64,000 nucleotides of DNA from Picochlorum sp. 'celeri' (lineage: Eukaryota; Chlorophyta; Trebouxiophyceae), in assembly GCA_010909725.1 (NCBI GenBank), contig JAACMV010000017.1, positions 434,001-498,000 on the forward strand, in the 5' to 3' direction. The stretch's first letter is position 1, and every line of letters begins with the position of its first letter. This document shows, one piece after another, positions 33,844 through 42,598 of this stretch. A program made the position numbers and the translations under genes. The notes under the pieces were generated by a model. That model was not told where the DNA came from. It searched no databases and saw only the letters and a program-made list of their open reading frames with translations.

Positions 33844-34413
33844 TCATGACTCTGTAGTTGTCTTTGGCACCAGCACAAAGCCCTCATCGGACATGCAGTC
33901 ATCCGGAACCTGCTTGAGCATGTCCTGCGTGTGTTCATACTGCGATGGCTGGTCACTGCGAAGACTGCTGACTCCATCCCGCCCCTGCTGCTCTGACTCC
34001 ACAGTGGCCTTGAGGGCAGGGTCGACGCCAGAGACATCAATCTCCTGCAATGCTCCAAACCAATCGACAATACGCTCGATTTGACCCCCAATCTCTTGCT
34101 CTTCTTCCTTTGTCAGTGCAATCTGAGCAAGTTTGCTCAGTTTGTCGACGTCAGGCTTTTCTAGACTAGCAGCGTGAACCCTTCTTTCTCTACATGAAAT
34201 TCTTCTACATGATATACATCGACTATCTATGAATGACGCAGCCCGTGCAACGACTGTGCGCTCAACGCTTGGAGAACAAAGGGCAGTCATGCCTGTCAGT
34301 CGACCCAGTTCTCTTTTATGGCGGGTAATCAAGCGTAACCCTTGCATACAGGCACACAATGTAATTCTATAGGGATCCAGGGTGCACTGCCTGGCATAAA
34401 GAGTTCCTGTCAT
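33844..34413 (-). CDS. GATC: Organellar glutamyl-tRNA(Gln) amidotransferase subunit C
   Basis: 189 aa, intronless. The C-terminal 100 residues follow the GatC pattern: VDKLSKLAQIALTKEEE, then a helix with IERIVDWFGALQEIDVSGVDP, and the C-terminal arm SLRSDQPSQ. GatC tethers GatA and GatB, which convert Glu-tRNA(Gln) to Gln-tRNA(Gln) in plastids and mitochondria. The first roughly 85 residues are rich in Arg, Ser, Cys and Ala and poor in acid, consistent with an organellar targeting peptide. The gene converges on H2A.Z (200 bp between stops) and diverges from the RecQ gene. Confidence 0.88.
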   Translation of the reverse strand: MTGTLYARQCTLDPYRITLCACMQGLRLITRHKRELGRLTGMTALCSPSVERTVVARAASFIDSRCISCRRISCRERRVHAASLEKPDVDKLSKLAQIALTKEEEQEIGGQIERIVDWFGALQEIDVSGVDPALKATVESEQQGRDGVSSLRSDQPSQYEHTQDMLKQVPDDCMSDEGFVLVPKTTTES

Positions 34414-34628
34414 CGAGGAGGGTGGAGGTACTCTGTATTTAGACTTTTAAAACCAAATTTGGTCGCGATGCCCCTGTGCAGTTGTTAACCGACTGTATCG
34501 TTGACCACAGTCACAACAGTATGTATTCCAAATGAATACTGATCTGGTAGGAAGTTTTATGATTCTTGAGTTTGTTGGATACGGCGAGAACTGCTACCTG
34601 GGGTAGCACAGGTGACAAACTTTAAAAC

Positions 34629-37600
34629 ATGGACAGTACCGTGGACGGGATATTTTTCGGATTGAACCCTCCTCCGACGGAACGGTTCTCCAAAGGACTG
34701 AACGTACATTCTGATGAGAGTATGAAGCGCGCTGTTGAAGTGCTTCGAGGGTACAGGGAGGCAGCGTACACTGGAAGGCAGCCTCTCAAGGAGAGGGGAG
34801 GCAATGGTGTGTCAGGGCAATCTATGGGGCCTTCTGTAGCCATTGAGCCAAAGAAAACAACGCATGATATGCCCCAGAACACTTTTACTGTAGAGAATAC
34901 TAATGGCGACAGTCGTCATCATGAGAAGAGTACTGTCGGGGAAAAGCCTGTCCCATCTTCTGTTGGGTTTGGGACACATGTGTATGCATCACATGGTTCT
35001 CATGCTCGGAAATATGCGTCACCTGTGATTCAAGAAGTCGAAAAGGCAAGCTCTAGTTCCCGGATACCGCATCACGTATGCTGTCATCAAGTTCCGTATG
35101 ATTTGTGCTTGCATAGGAAGACGCACCTCCATGGTATATCTGCTGAACTGGATGCCATCTGTGAGGTGATGGTTGAATCGAATGGCTCAGAATTGAGAGA
35201 GCTGCAGAAAGAATGCAAAAGGCTGTTAGAGATTAAGAATGCCCTCAAGGAAACGTGCGCTTTATCTCAGCAGAAGTTATCAGTCACTCCCCAGCAGGTG
35301 GAGGCAGAAAGGCATGCTCAAGCATGGCAAACGCCTCATGACCAGTATCAGCAGCAGCATCCACCAAGGGAGGACATGTATGCAGTGAACGATGCTCATC
35401 CAGAACATGTGTGCACACATTACGGGTCGGTGGATGTGAGAGAAGAGGCCCCTGTGCAGGAGCCTTTGCAGATTGATCGACAGGCGTTGCACAAGGTAGA
35501 GGCTGATCGAATTGATGCCAGTGATGACCCGTCGTGGAAGCAGAGTAATTTTCCATGGAGTGAGAGCATGCAGCGAGAAAACGTCGAACTGTTCGGTAAT
35601 ACATCATTCAGGCTGCACCAGCATGCTGTTATTAATGCAACAATGGCTGGCAGGGATGTCTTTGTTCTGATGCCAACAGGAGGTGGCAAGAGTCTGTGCT
35701 ACCAGTTACCAGCAGTGCTATCCCAGGGGGTAACAATCGTCATTACGCCACTAGTATCACTCATTCAAGACCAAGTGTTCCACCTGACAAACCTGGGAAT
35801 CTCTGCAAAGCTTCTGGCTTCGTATGAGAGAGGCCATGATGCTGGTGATACCATGCGCGAGGTTCTTCGTGGGGCTGTCAAGGTGTTATTTTTGACACCA
35901 GAAAAGCTCGAACAATCGGCTGGAACACGTTCCATGCTCGAAAAGCTCCATAGTGAACAGCGTCTGGCTCGAGTGGTTGTTGATGAGGCGCATTGTGTTT
36001 CACAGTGGGGACACGGTATGTTTTCAAACATGTATTTTTCTACAATAGTGCTCTTAAGCTGACTTGGCATATATGTTTCTCATGCAGACTTTAGACCAAG
36101 CTATACCAAGCTTTCATATTTTAAAACCAACTTTCCAAATGTTCCCATCCTTGCTCTTACTGCAACAGCAACAGCTCGGGTGCAGCATGATGTGGTCGCT
36201 CAGCTTGGCCTTCGTTCGTGTCTTCTCTTCCGTTCATCATTCAATAGATCTAATTTGAGATATGAAGTTCGGAAAAAACCAAAAGGTGTCAAAACTGTCG
36301 AGGAAATGGGAGACATGCTCTTGTCTAAATTCTCCACAAAGCTGGGTACCAAGAGAAAGCTGCAGTGTGGAATTATTTATTGTGCCACCATTAAAAAATG
36401 CGAGGATGTAGCAGAACAACTGGAAAATTTTCTTCAAAGTAGGCTCGGCAGAGGTGATGGCAGGAAAAGAGTGAAGCACTATCATGGAAAATTGTCATCA
36501 GAGGAGCGTGAGCAGGTACAGAGTGAATGGACTAATGGTGACGTACCAGTGATTGTTGCGACTCTAGCGTTTGGAATGGGTATTAACAAAGCTGATGTTA
36601 GGTTTGTGATTCATTTCTGTGTTCCTAAATCCCTCGAGGGCTACCTTCAGGAAAGTGGCAGAGCTGGTAGAGATGGATTGACAGCTCATTGCATTGTTTA
36701 CTATTCAAGGGCTGATGTGCTCACGCACAAGTTCATGATTGATAAGAGTAGAGAAGAGGCAAAGTCTAATTTTGGTGGGAGCTCGTCGTATGAGACGCAA
36801 TATATGAATAACATCGAGTCCCTCAATGCCATGTCTGCATATTGTGAGGAGATGTGCACCTGTCGCAGAAGCATGTTACTGCAACATTTCGGTGAGGATT
36901 TTGATGTGAAAGAATGCAGAGGTTCATGTGACAATTGCAGGATGAATCAAAAAAGTCAAGTTGTCCAGCAGGATGTCACGAAGGCAGCTCTCTTGCTGAT
37001 TGAGGTGGTGAGATCAAGCAGCAACTCTCTGTCAATGTCACTACTGACAGCAGTGTTCAGGGGTGCCTCAACAGCGGCCGTAAAAAGCAGAGGACTTCAT
37101 CAGAATCCGAACTTCGGTGTCGGCAAATCATTGAAAATTCCCATTGCGAAGGTAGAGTCAATAGTGAGGAAGCTGATCAACATGGTATGTGATATACTTT
37201 TGAGCATTGAGTTAGTTTTGATTCCATCACATACTTACGATTCACTTGATTTTCCAGGGAATTTTATTTGAAAAAACTATTAAACCAGCGGATTATATGG
37301 CAATTACTGCTGTTTTGACGGTGAATGAAACTAAAGCTGCATCACTGCGGTCTGGTGCTGCCAAGGTTCATCTCTCTGAGAGGCTGACACATAAATCCAG
37401 TGCTACAGGCGAACCGAAGCAACTCCATAATCAAATCAAAGATACAGAAGATTTAAATGCTGAGAGTTCTAGGCCCAAGAAGAGAAAAATTGAAAACAAG
37501 CAAGCAGCTCAGAAGAAAAATGCTGGATGCGTCAACCTTGTCAGCGATGACGAGATTGAGGATCCAAAGGTGCAAGTGGATGAAGACGATGGTGAGCCTG

Positions 37601-38088
37601 GTCCACGTGAGCAATTGATGCTCATTATGCTACCACAATTAAATAACGCGATCCGTGAAAGGCTGGATGCCAAAAGGGCAGTTTTCAATACATTGGTGCA
37701 AAGCAAGTTGTCCAAACAGGCCCCCAGTTCTATGGAGGAACTTGAAAAACTCAGAGTGTCAGGTGTAAGCGCGCATATGAAACAAAAGTATGGCAAGTAT
37801 TTAGTGGAGGCGGTCCTTCAAGTTGACGCATATCTGAGCAAGATTGACCAGGACGTTTGCCCTCTGGACTCCTTCAAGCTGGATATTGATGCACTATTTG
37901 GGCCTCGGATCATGACTGCCAATCAAATCCCACTAACACAATCGACTCCGGCTCACATGAATGAATTAGACTGGGGAGACAGCGACGATGATTGGGAGAT
38001 AATGCCTTCAGAGAATCAGGATGTGCCGGAGCAAGGCCAAGACTTAGCTGAGCATAGTGACTATGGGTGGAGGCACGTTGTCAGATAA
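34629..38088 (+). CDS. BLM/Sgs1-type RecQ DNA helicase
   Basis: Model: join(34629..36015, 36088..37184, 37258..38088), 1,104 aa. A 3'-5' helicase in double Holliday junction dissolution and replication-fork repair. The N-terminal 310 residues are poorly conserved and probably disordered. Helicase motifs: GGGKSLCYQLPA (Walker A, about residue 350), DEAHCVSQWGHDFRPSY (formed across intron 1), ALTATAT, and ESGRAGRDG (motif VI). The RecQ zinc site is CTCRRSMLLQ...CRGSCDNC. It is followed by a winged-helix part and then, after a KRK-rich linker, an HRDC domain (APSSMEELEKLRVSG) near residues 960-1,030. The HRDC and the long N-terminal arm point to the BLM/RecQ4A class rather than RecQ1 or RecQ5. 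Introns are 72 and 73 nt with GTATG donors. Confidence 0.92.
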
Positions 38089-38173
38089 TTTTCGTTATCC
38101 GAAGCGTTACAATGTGTATATAAATTATTTAAGATTATGTTGATCATTTCTGAGCGCTCGATGAACGCATATA

Positions 38174-41100
38174 TTATCGGTTTCTCCTTTTGACTTTGAC
38201 CCTTCTTCTGCCCTCTGATTGAGAATTTCCAGATGATCCCACACTGAATCCCCCAGCAGTAGGAGCGCTGCCCCCAAAAGGATTGTCGCCGTTTGGAATC
38301 ATTTGACTTGGTCCGGATGGTGGAGCAAATGGCCTTGGTGCAGTAAAGCCCTCACCGAATCCTGTGGCCTGTTGTGGGGCTCCAAATTGGGCTGCACCCT
38401 GCCCAAAAGCACCAAAAGCACCTGCTCCGGGTCCTGCATTCGATTGCTGAGCAGCAGGAGCGCCAAATGCTGCTGCTGAGCTATTCGCACCAAATGGAGC
38501 ATTGCTAGCTTGTGGAGCACCAAAGCCCCCGGAGTTGCCAAAACCTCCAGTGTTGCCAAAACCTCCAGAGCTGCCGAAACCTCCAGTGTTGCCAAAACCT
38601 CCAGTGTTGCCAAAACCTCCAGAGCTGCCAAAGCCCCCTGTGTTGCCGAAGCCCCCAGAGCTGCCAAACCCTCCTGCGTTACCAAATCCACCGCTTGTTT
38701 GCTGCGAGCTGTCCATGGTCATTGCAGCTCCAGTGGAGCCTCCAAATGCTGTGCCAGTACTGGGCTGGTTGGGATTTGTTGGTCCTCCAAAAGAGAATCC
38801 AGTCGTAGCTGCTTCAGATTGAGGGTTTTGTCCCTTGGCTACAGAGGCGTCTGCAGCCTGAGAAGCTGCTGACCCAAACATAGCTTGGCCAGATGAGGGT
38901 TGGGTGACAGTTGCTCCGAAAGCAAATGGAGCTGCTGAGGGAGCACTGTTAGCAGATCCAAAGGTGAATTTACTTGGCGAGGAGAAGCCTTGGCCTCCAG
39001 TAGGTGCTTCCTCCGGTTTCTTGTCATTTGATGCTCCAAATGCAAACTTGTTGGTCTCACCTGCTGATTTGCCAAATTGAAAGGTGGGTGCAGGAACAAC
39101 CCCTGTATCGACCGGTTCCCCTTGTTTAAGCGAAGGGGCGCCACTTGGGGCTACACCAACAACATCACCAGAAGGCTTTGCTTCCTCCACTTTAGGGGCA
39201 CCAAACGAGAAGGCAGGGGTAGGTGGCTTTGCAGCCTGCTCTCCGTCTGCTTTCTTGGTCTCTTCTTCTACAGCAGCAGTCACCTTGGCTGCAGTTGCAG
39301 CATTCTTCTGCAAAAAGTCAGAGCCCCAACCACTCGCTGGTGCCGTGGTCCCTGCAGTGCCGGCATCACCAGAAGGCTTTGCTTCCTCCACTTTAGGGGC
39401 ACCAAACGAGAAGGCAGGGGTAGGTGGCTTTGCAGCCTGCTCTCCGTCTGCTTTCTTGGTCTCTTCTTCTACAGCAGCAGTCACCTTGGCTGCAGTTGCA
39501 GCATTCTTCTGCAAAAAGTCAGAGCCCCAGCCACTCGCTGGTGCCGTAGTCGCTGCAGTGCCGGCAACACCAGAAGGCTTTGCTTCCTCCACTTTAGGCG
39601 CACCAAACGAGAAGGCAGGGGTGGGAGGCTTTGCAGCCTGCTCTCCGTCTGCTTTCTTGGTCTCTTCTTCTACAGCAGCAGTCACCTTGGCTGCAGTTGC
39701 AGCATTCTTCTGCAAAAAGTCAGAGCCCCAGCCACTCGCTGGTGCCGTAGTCGCTGCAGTGCCGGCATCACCAGAAGGCTTCGCTTCCTCCACTTTAGGG
39801 GCACCAAACGAGAAGGCAGGGGTAGGAGGCTTTGCAGCCTGCTCTCCGTCTGCTTTCTTGGTCTCTTCTTCTACAGCAGCAGTCACCTTGGCTGCAGTTG
39901 CGGCATTCTTCTGCAAAAAGTCAGAGCCCCAGCCACTCGCTGGTGCCGTAGTCGCTGCAGTGCCGGCATCACCAGAAGGCTTTGCTTCCTCCACTTTAGG
40001 GGTACCAAACGTGAAGACAGGAGTGGATGGCTTCCCTACATCTGGAGTCTGTGTTTTAGTGAACGAAGATCCAAACGCACCAGGCTTCACGGAAGGGGCG
40101 CTAGCCTCAGTGCCTGGTGTAGGCGCACTGAAATCAAACAAGGGTTTCGGCTCTGGTTTAAGAGAGGCCTTTTCCGATCCGTCGCCACCTTTTGCCTGCA
40201 AAAGCGCGTCACATCGATAGTGAGTAGATTCAGTAATAAAGTAAATTGTGAAAGACTGTTCACAGAAACATACCTTGACTCTGTCCTGTCCAAATTTGAA
40301 TTGCGATCCATCAGTTGAGGATGGCAGTACATCCTTGACTACCTCTGATACCTTCTCCCTCAATACACTTTTTTGCTTGCCAAACGTATATACGTCTGAT
40401 GCACCTTCATCTACCTTGGATGATGCATTGAATAATGGATTATTTGATGTTGTGTTGATGTTTGCTTGGCCAAAACCATATGATGCAACAGGTACCTCCT
40501 TCACAGGAGCCTTCTCCATTGAAGGCACAGTCGAGCCTTCTCCTCCAAATGTGACCTTACCTATATCCCCTACTTTCCGCTTCACTTTCTTCCTCTGTAC
40601 CTCTTCCTTGCCAGATGGTGGACTCGATCTTCCCAATGGAGACTGTTTGACCTCCGGAGTTTTCTTTGCCTGTTGCCCAAAATCTGCCGGCTTTGATGTG
40701 TCCTTTTCAATCGTCGAAGGCTTCTCTGCGTCTGGTTGAGGCATCAATCCACCGAGGGATGAACCAGGAGGTGGAGATGGTGCAACACCCATTGTATATT
40801 TCTGGGCATCAACAGGTGACACAGATTCCCTCGATTTACGTATAGTTTCTTCCATAGAATCAAGTGTTTCTAAAATTCTCCTAGCAGTTTCTGAGGTGGG
40901 TTTTGGTGATTCACTATCTGACACTCTCTTTGCTGGAACACCTGGCGTCAGTGCTGACGGAGTTGTTTGACTATCCACACGCCTCTTGTAATGTGACATA
41001 TGCTGGTATGGAGTCCTCCCTGCCCTCCAGCTTCTTTTTCCAGCAGTAGAAGGGTCTTCATTTGGTTTAAACCTCCGCCGCCGTTGCACATCCAGCACAC

Positions 41101-42259
41101 TCACACTTCCATCATCATAACTAGGTGTCATTCCATGGACATCGTCAGCCCTTCGTTTCCGTGACTCTGGTGCAAACCGTGTGCTACTTCCAACCTGAAA
41201 CCGCCTTGCTGCTGAATTCGGTATGACTGGAGTAGACCTGAGCGGGGTCCATGCCAATGGCGACTCCTTTGCCACAGAGGATTCCTTCACCATGGAACCT
41301 CGCATGGCACCGAATACCATTGGTTTCTGACGCTCATTTTTTTCTGCAGGCGTACTCTTTTGCAACTGACTCTGGGTAGCATGAAATGTAAATTCCTTCT
41401 TCACTTGACTAGGAGGCAATGGCGGGATCCCATTGCCAAACAACTGTTTCCCTTGCCCACGCCCAGCCAAGCGGCTTACTCCCGGTGTTCCATTCATATC
41501 AACTAATCCCTTCTTCTGCGTAAGACGGCTACTCATAGGAGTTGAAGACGTGTCGCCTTTCATTGCCTTTTGCCTAGATTTTGGCGATGGAAATCTCAGC
41601 GGAGTACCCCCTCTCGCAAGAGGCCCTTCCTTCAACATACCCAGCACGCCATCGTACGGAGTATTCCCAACATGAGGACTACTATTCTTCACATCCTCCC
41701 TATCTAGCTGTTGAACCACAGGTGTTTTCGCATCCTCACCCATCTCTCCTTGTGCCCCTGGCGTTTTCTCCTCCTCCTCCTCCTCCTCCTCCTCCAACAC
41801 CACCACCGCAGCAGCTTCCTCTTCTTCATGCTCTTCGTTATCATAAACATTCATAGCATCGTCTTCATCATCCCCAGCGCCCTGATCCACCGCCTGCTGT
41901 GAATCATGGCTCTGCCCCAATTTCCCGCCAACAATGCTCCACGCAGCCCGCAGAGGCGTCGTCGCAACAGCCAGCATACTCCCCAAAAATCCACTCGATT
42001 CACTCATTCGTCTACCCACACCTGCTCCGTCCCGCGTCGTCTGACCTGCCATGTTCCTTTGCACCCCATCCATTCCCCGCCGACGCCCACCGTACGGGGC
42101 TCCCTCCGCCCGTGCTTTAATTGCATCCAATTTATTCCGCCTCTCCTCATCCATGCCGACCACGCGAGGCGCCTTCCCGTCCTCCATGGTATTCAAGTGT
42201 CTCCTTTCTTCCCCAGGCAGTCCTTCCTCCTCTTCCTGCTCACGCACAGATATTCTCAT
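38174..42259 (-). CDS. FG-repeat nucleoporin, plant Nup1/Nup136-like (nuclear basket)
   Basis: Model: complement(38174..40195, 40274..42259), 1,335 aa. The 78-nt intron (GTATG donor, TTGCAG acceptor) has no in-frame stop, but the peptide it would encode (VCFCEQSFTIYF...) is out of character. Upstream of 42259 there is no in-frame ATG. Features: an N-terminal segment that could form an amphipathic helix (MLAVATTPLRAAWSIVGG, about residues 95-112), an acidic poly-Glu stretch, a long Lys/Ser/Pro-rich part, four 67-residue repeats with FSFG cores, then many FGG, FGSS and FGNT motifs. The end is Arg/Lys-rich (RRRVKVKRRNR), similar to the importin-binding tails of Nup1/Nup136-type proteins. It would line the nuclear pore basket. 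The class is firm; the exact orthologue is tentative. Confidence 0.82.
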   Translation of the reverse strand: MRISVREQEEEEGLPGEERRHLNTMEDGKAPRVVGMDEERRNKLDAIKARAEGAPYGGRRRGMDGVQRNMAGQTTRDGAGVGRRMSESSGFLGSMLAVATTPLRAAWSIVGGKLGQSHDSQQAVDQGAGDDEDDAMNVYDNEEHEEEEAAAVVVLEEEEEEEEEKTPGAQGEMGEDAKTPVVQQLDREDVKNSSPHVGNTPYDGVLGMLKEGPLARGGTPLRFPSPKSRQKAMKGDTSSTPMSSRLTQKKGLVDMNGTPGVSRLAGRGQGKQLFGNGIPPLPPSQVKKEFTFHATQSQLQKSTPAEKNERQKPMVFGAMRGSMVKESSVAKESPLAWTPLRSTPVIPNSAARRFQVGSSTRFAPESRKRRADDVHGMTPSYDDGSVSVLDVQRRRRFKPNEDPSTAGKRSWRAGRTPYQHMSHYKRRVDSQTTPSALTPGVPAKRVSDSESPKPTSETARRILETLDSMEETIRKSRESVSPVDAQKYTMGVAPSPPPGSSLGGLMPQPDAEKPSTIEKDTSKPADFGQQAKKTPEVKQSPLGRSSPPSGKEEVQRKKVKRKVGDIGKVTFGGEGSTVPSMEKAPVKEVPVASYGFGQANINTTSNNPLFNASSKVDEGASDVYTFGKQKSVLREKVSEVVKDVLPSSTDGSQFKFGQDRVKVCFCEQSFTIYFITESTHYRCDALLQAKGGDGSEKASLKPEPKPLFDFSAPTPGTEASAPSVKPGAFGSSFTKTQTPDVGKPSTPVFTFGTPKVEEAKPSGDAGTAATTAPASGWGSDFLQKNAATAAKVTAAVEEETKKADGEQAAKPPTPAFSFGAPKVEEAKPSGDAGTAATTAPASGWGSDFLQKNAATAAKVTAAVEEETKKADGEQAAKPPTPAFSFGAPKVEEAKPSGVAGTAATTAPASGWGSDFLQKNAATAAKVTAAVEEETKKADGEQAAKPPTPAFSFGAPKVEEAKPSGDAGTAGTTAPASGWGSDFLQKNAATAAKVTAAVEEETKKADGEQAAKPPTPAFSFGAPKVEEAKPSGDVVGVAPSGAPSLKQGEPVDTGVVPAPTFQFGKSAGETNKFAFGASNDKKPEEAPTGGQGFSSPSKFTFGSANSAPSAAPFAFGATVTQPSSGQAMFGSAASQAADASVAKGQNPQSEAATTGFSFGGPTNPNQPSTGTAFGGSTGAAMTMDSSQQTSGGFGNAGGFGSSGGFGNTGGFGSSGGFGNTGGFGNTGGFGSSGGFGNTGGFGNSGGFGAPQASNAPFGANSSAAAFGAPAAQQSNAGPGAGAFGAFGQGAAQFGAPQQATGFGEGFTAPRPFAPPSGPSQMIPNGDNPFGGSAPTAGGFSVGSSGNSQSEGRRRVKVKRRNR
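38519..38690 (-). repeat. Minisatellite encoding GGFGNT/GGFGSS nucleoporin repeats
   Basis: About ten tandem 18-bp units (CCTCCAGTGTTGCCAAAA and variants) encode alternating GGFGNT and GGFGSS hexapeptides on the minus strand. These are cohesive FG motifs of the nucleoporin. Confidence 0.9.
39168..40025 (-). repeat. 201-bp tandem repeat, four full units plus a partial, in the nucleoporin
   Basis: The block beginning CCAGAAGGCTTTGCTTCC starts at 39168, 39369, 39570, 39771 and 39972, an exact 201-bp period (67 codons). Units differ at only a few bases. Each codes on the minus strand for a segment with PAFSFGAPKVEEAKPSG, then ASGWGSDFLQKNAATAAK, then a charged stretch EEETKKADGEQ. The near identity, including third positions, indicates recent expansion or homogenisation. 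Confidence 0.95.
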
Positions 42260-42598
42260 CCTCTGAGCGTATAGTATACATATGAAATACACGGCTCAGC
42301 AGCCATTGTGAGATACTGTACCCATCACGGACGCAGTCGACAGTGCTGAAACAGACATGGGCATTCCCACACAAGCACCCATTCGATGGGACAATTACGA
42401 CTATCCCATCCAAGCCTGCCTACGATGGGACCAAAGAACTCCACAGCCAACGCAAGATAGCGGATAAAGACGATATATAAACATCCACCCACGCCAACAG
42501 ATTCACGAGTAATTCTCACTTTTCATTGATAAAGTGAATAGTACATACAAAACAAGAACGAAGTACAACTGCATTGTACACGTTGCTAGACGATTGCA
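42260..42598. promoter_or_regulatory. Shared divergent promoter region, nucleoporin / ClpC
   Basis: 339 bp lie between the two start codons, which point away from each other. No coding frame of substance and no motif I would single out. Confidence 0.5.

Noticed and set aside
39077..40318. Two long overlapping plus-strand frames (413 and 378 codons) opposite the nucleoporin
   Set aside because: They are open only because the 201-bp repeat is a multiple of three; the minus-strand frame has FG motifs, a continuous 1,335-aa protein and a proper intron.
42260..42292. Upstream extension of the nucleoporin frame to 42292
   Set aside because: The first codon there is GTG; the first in-frame ATG is at 42259.
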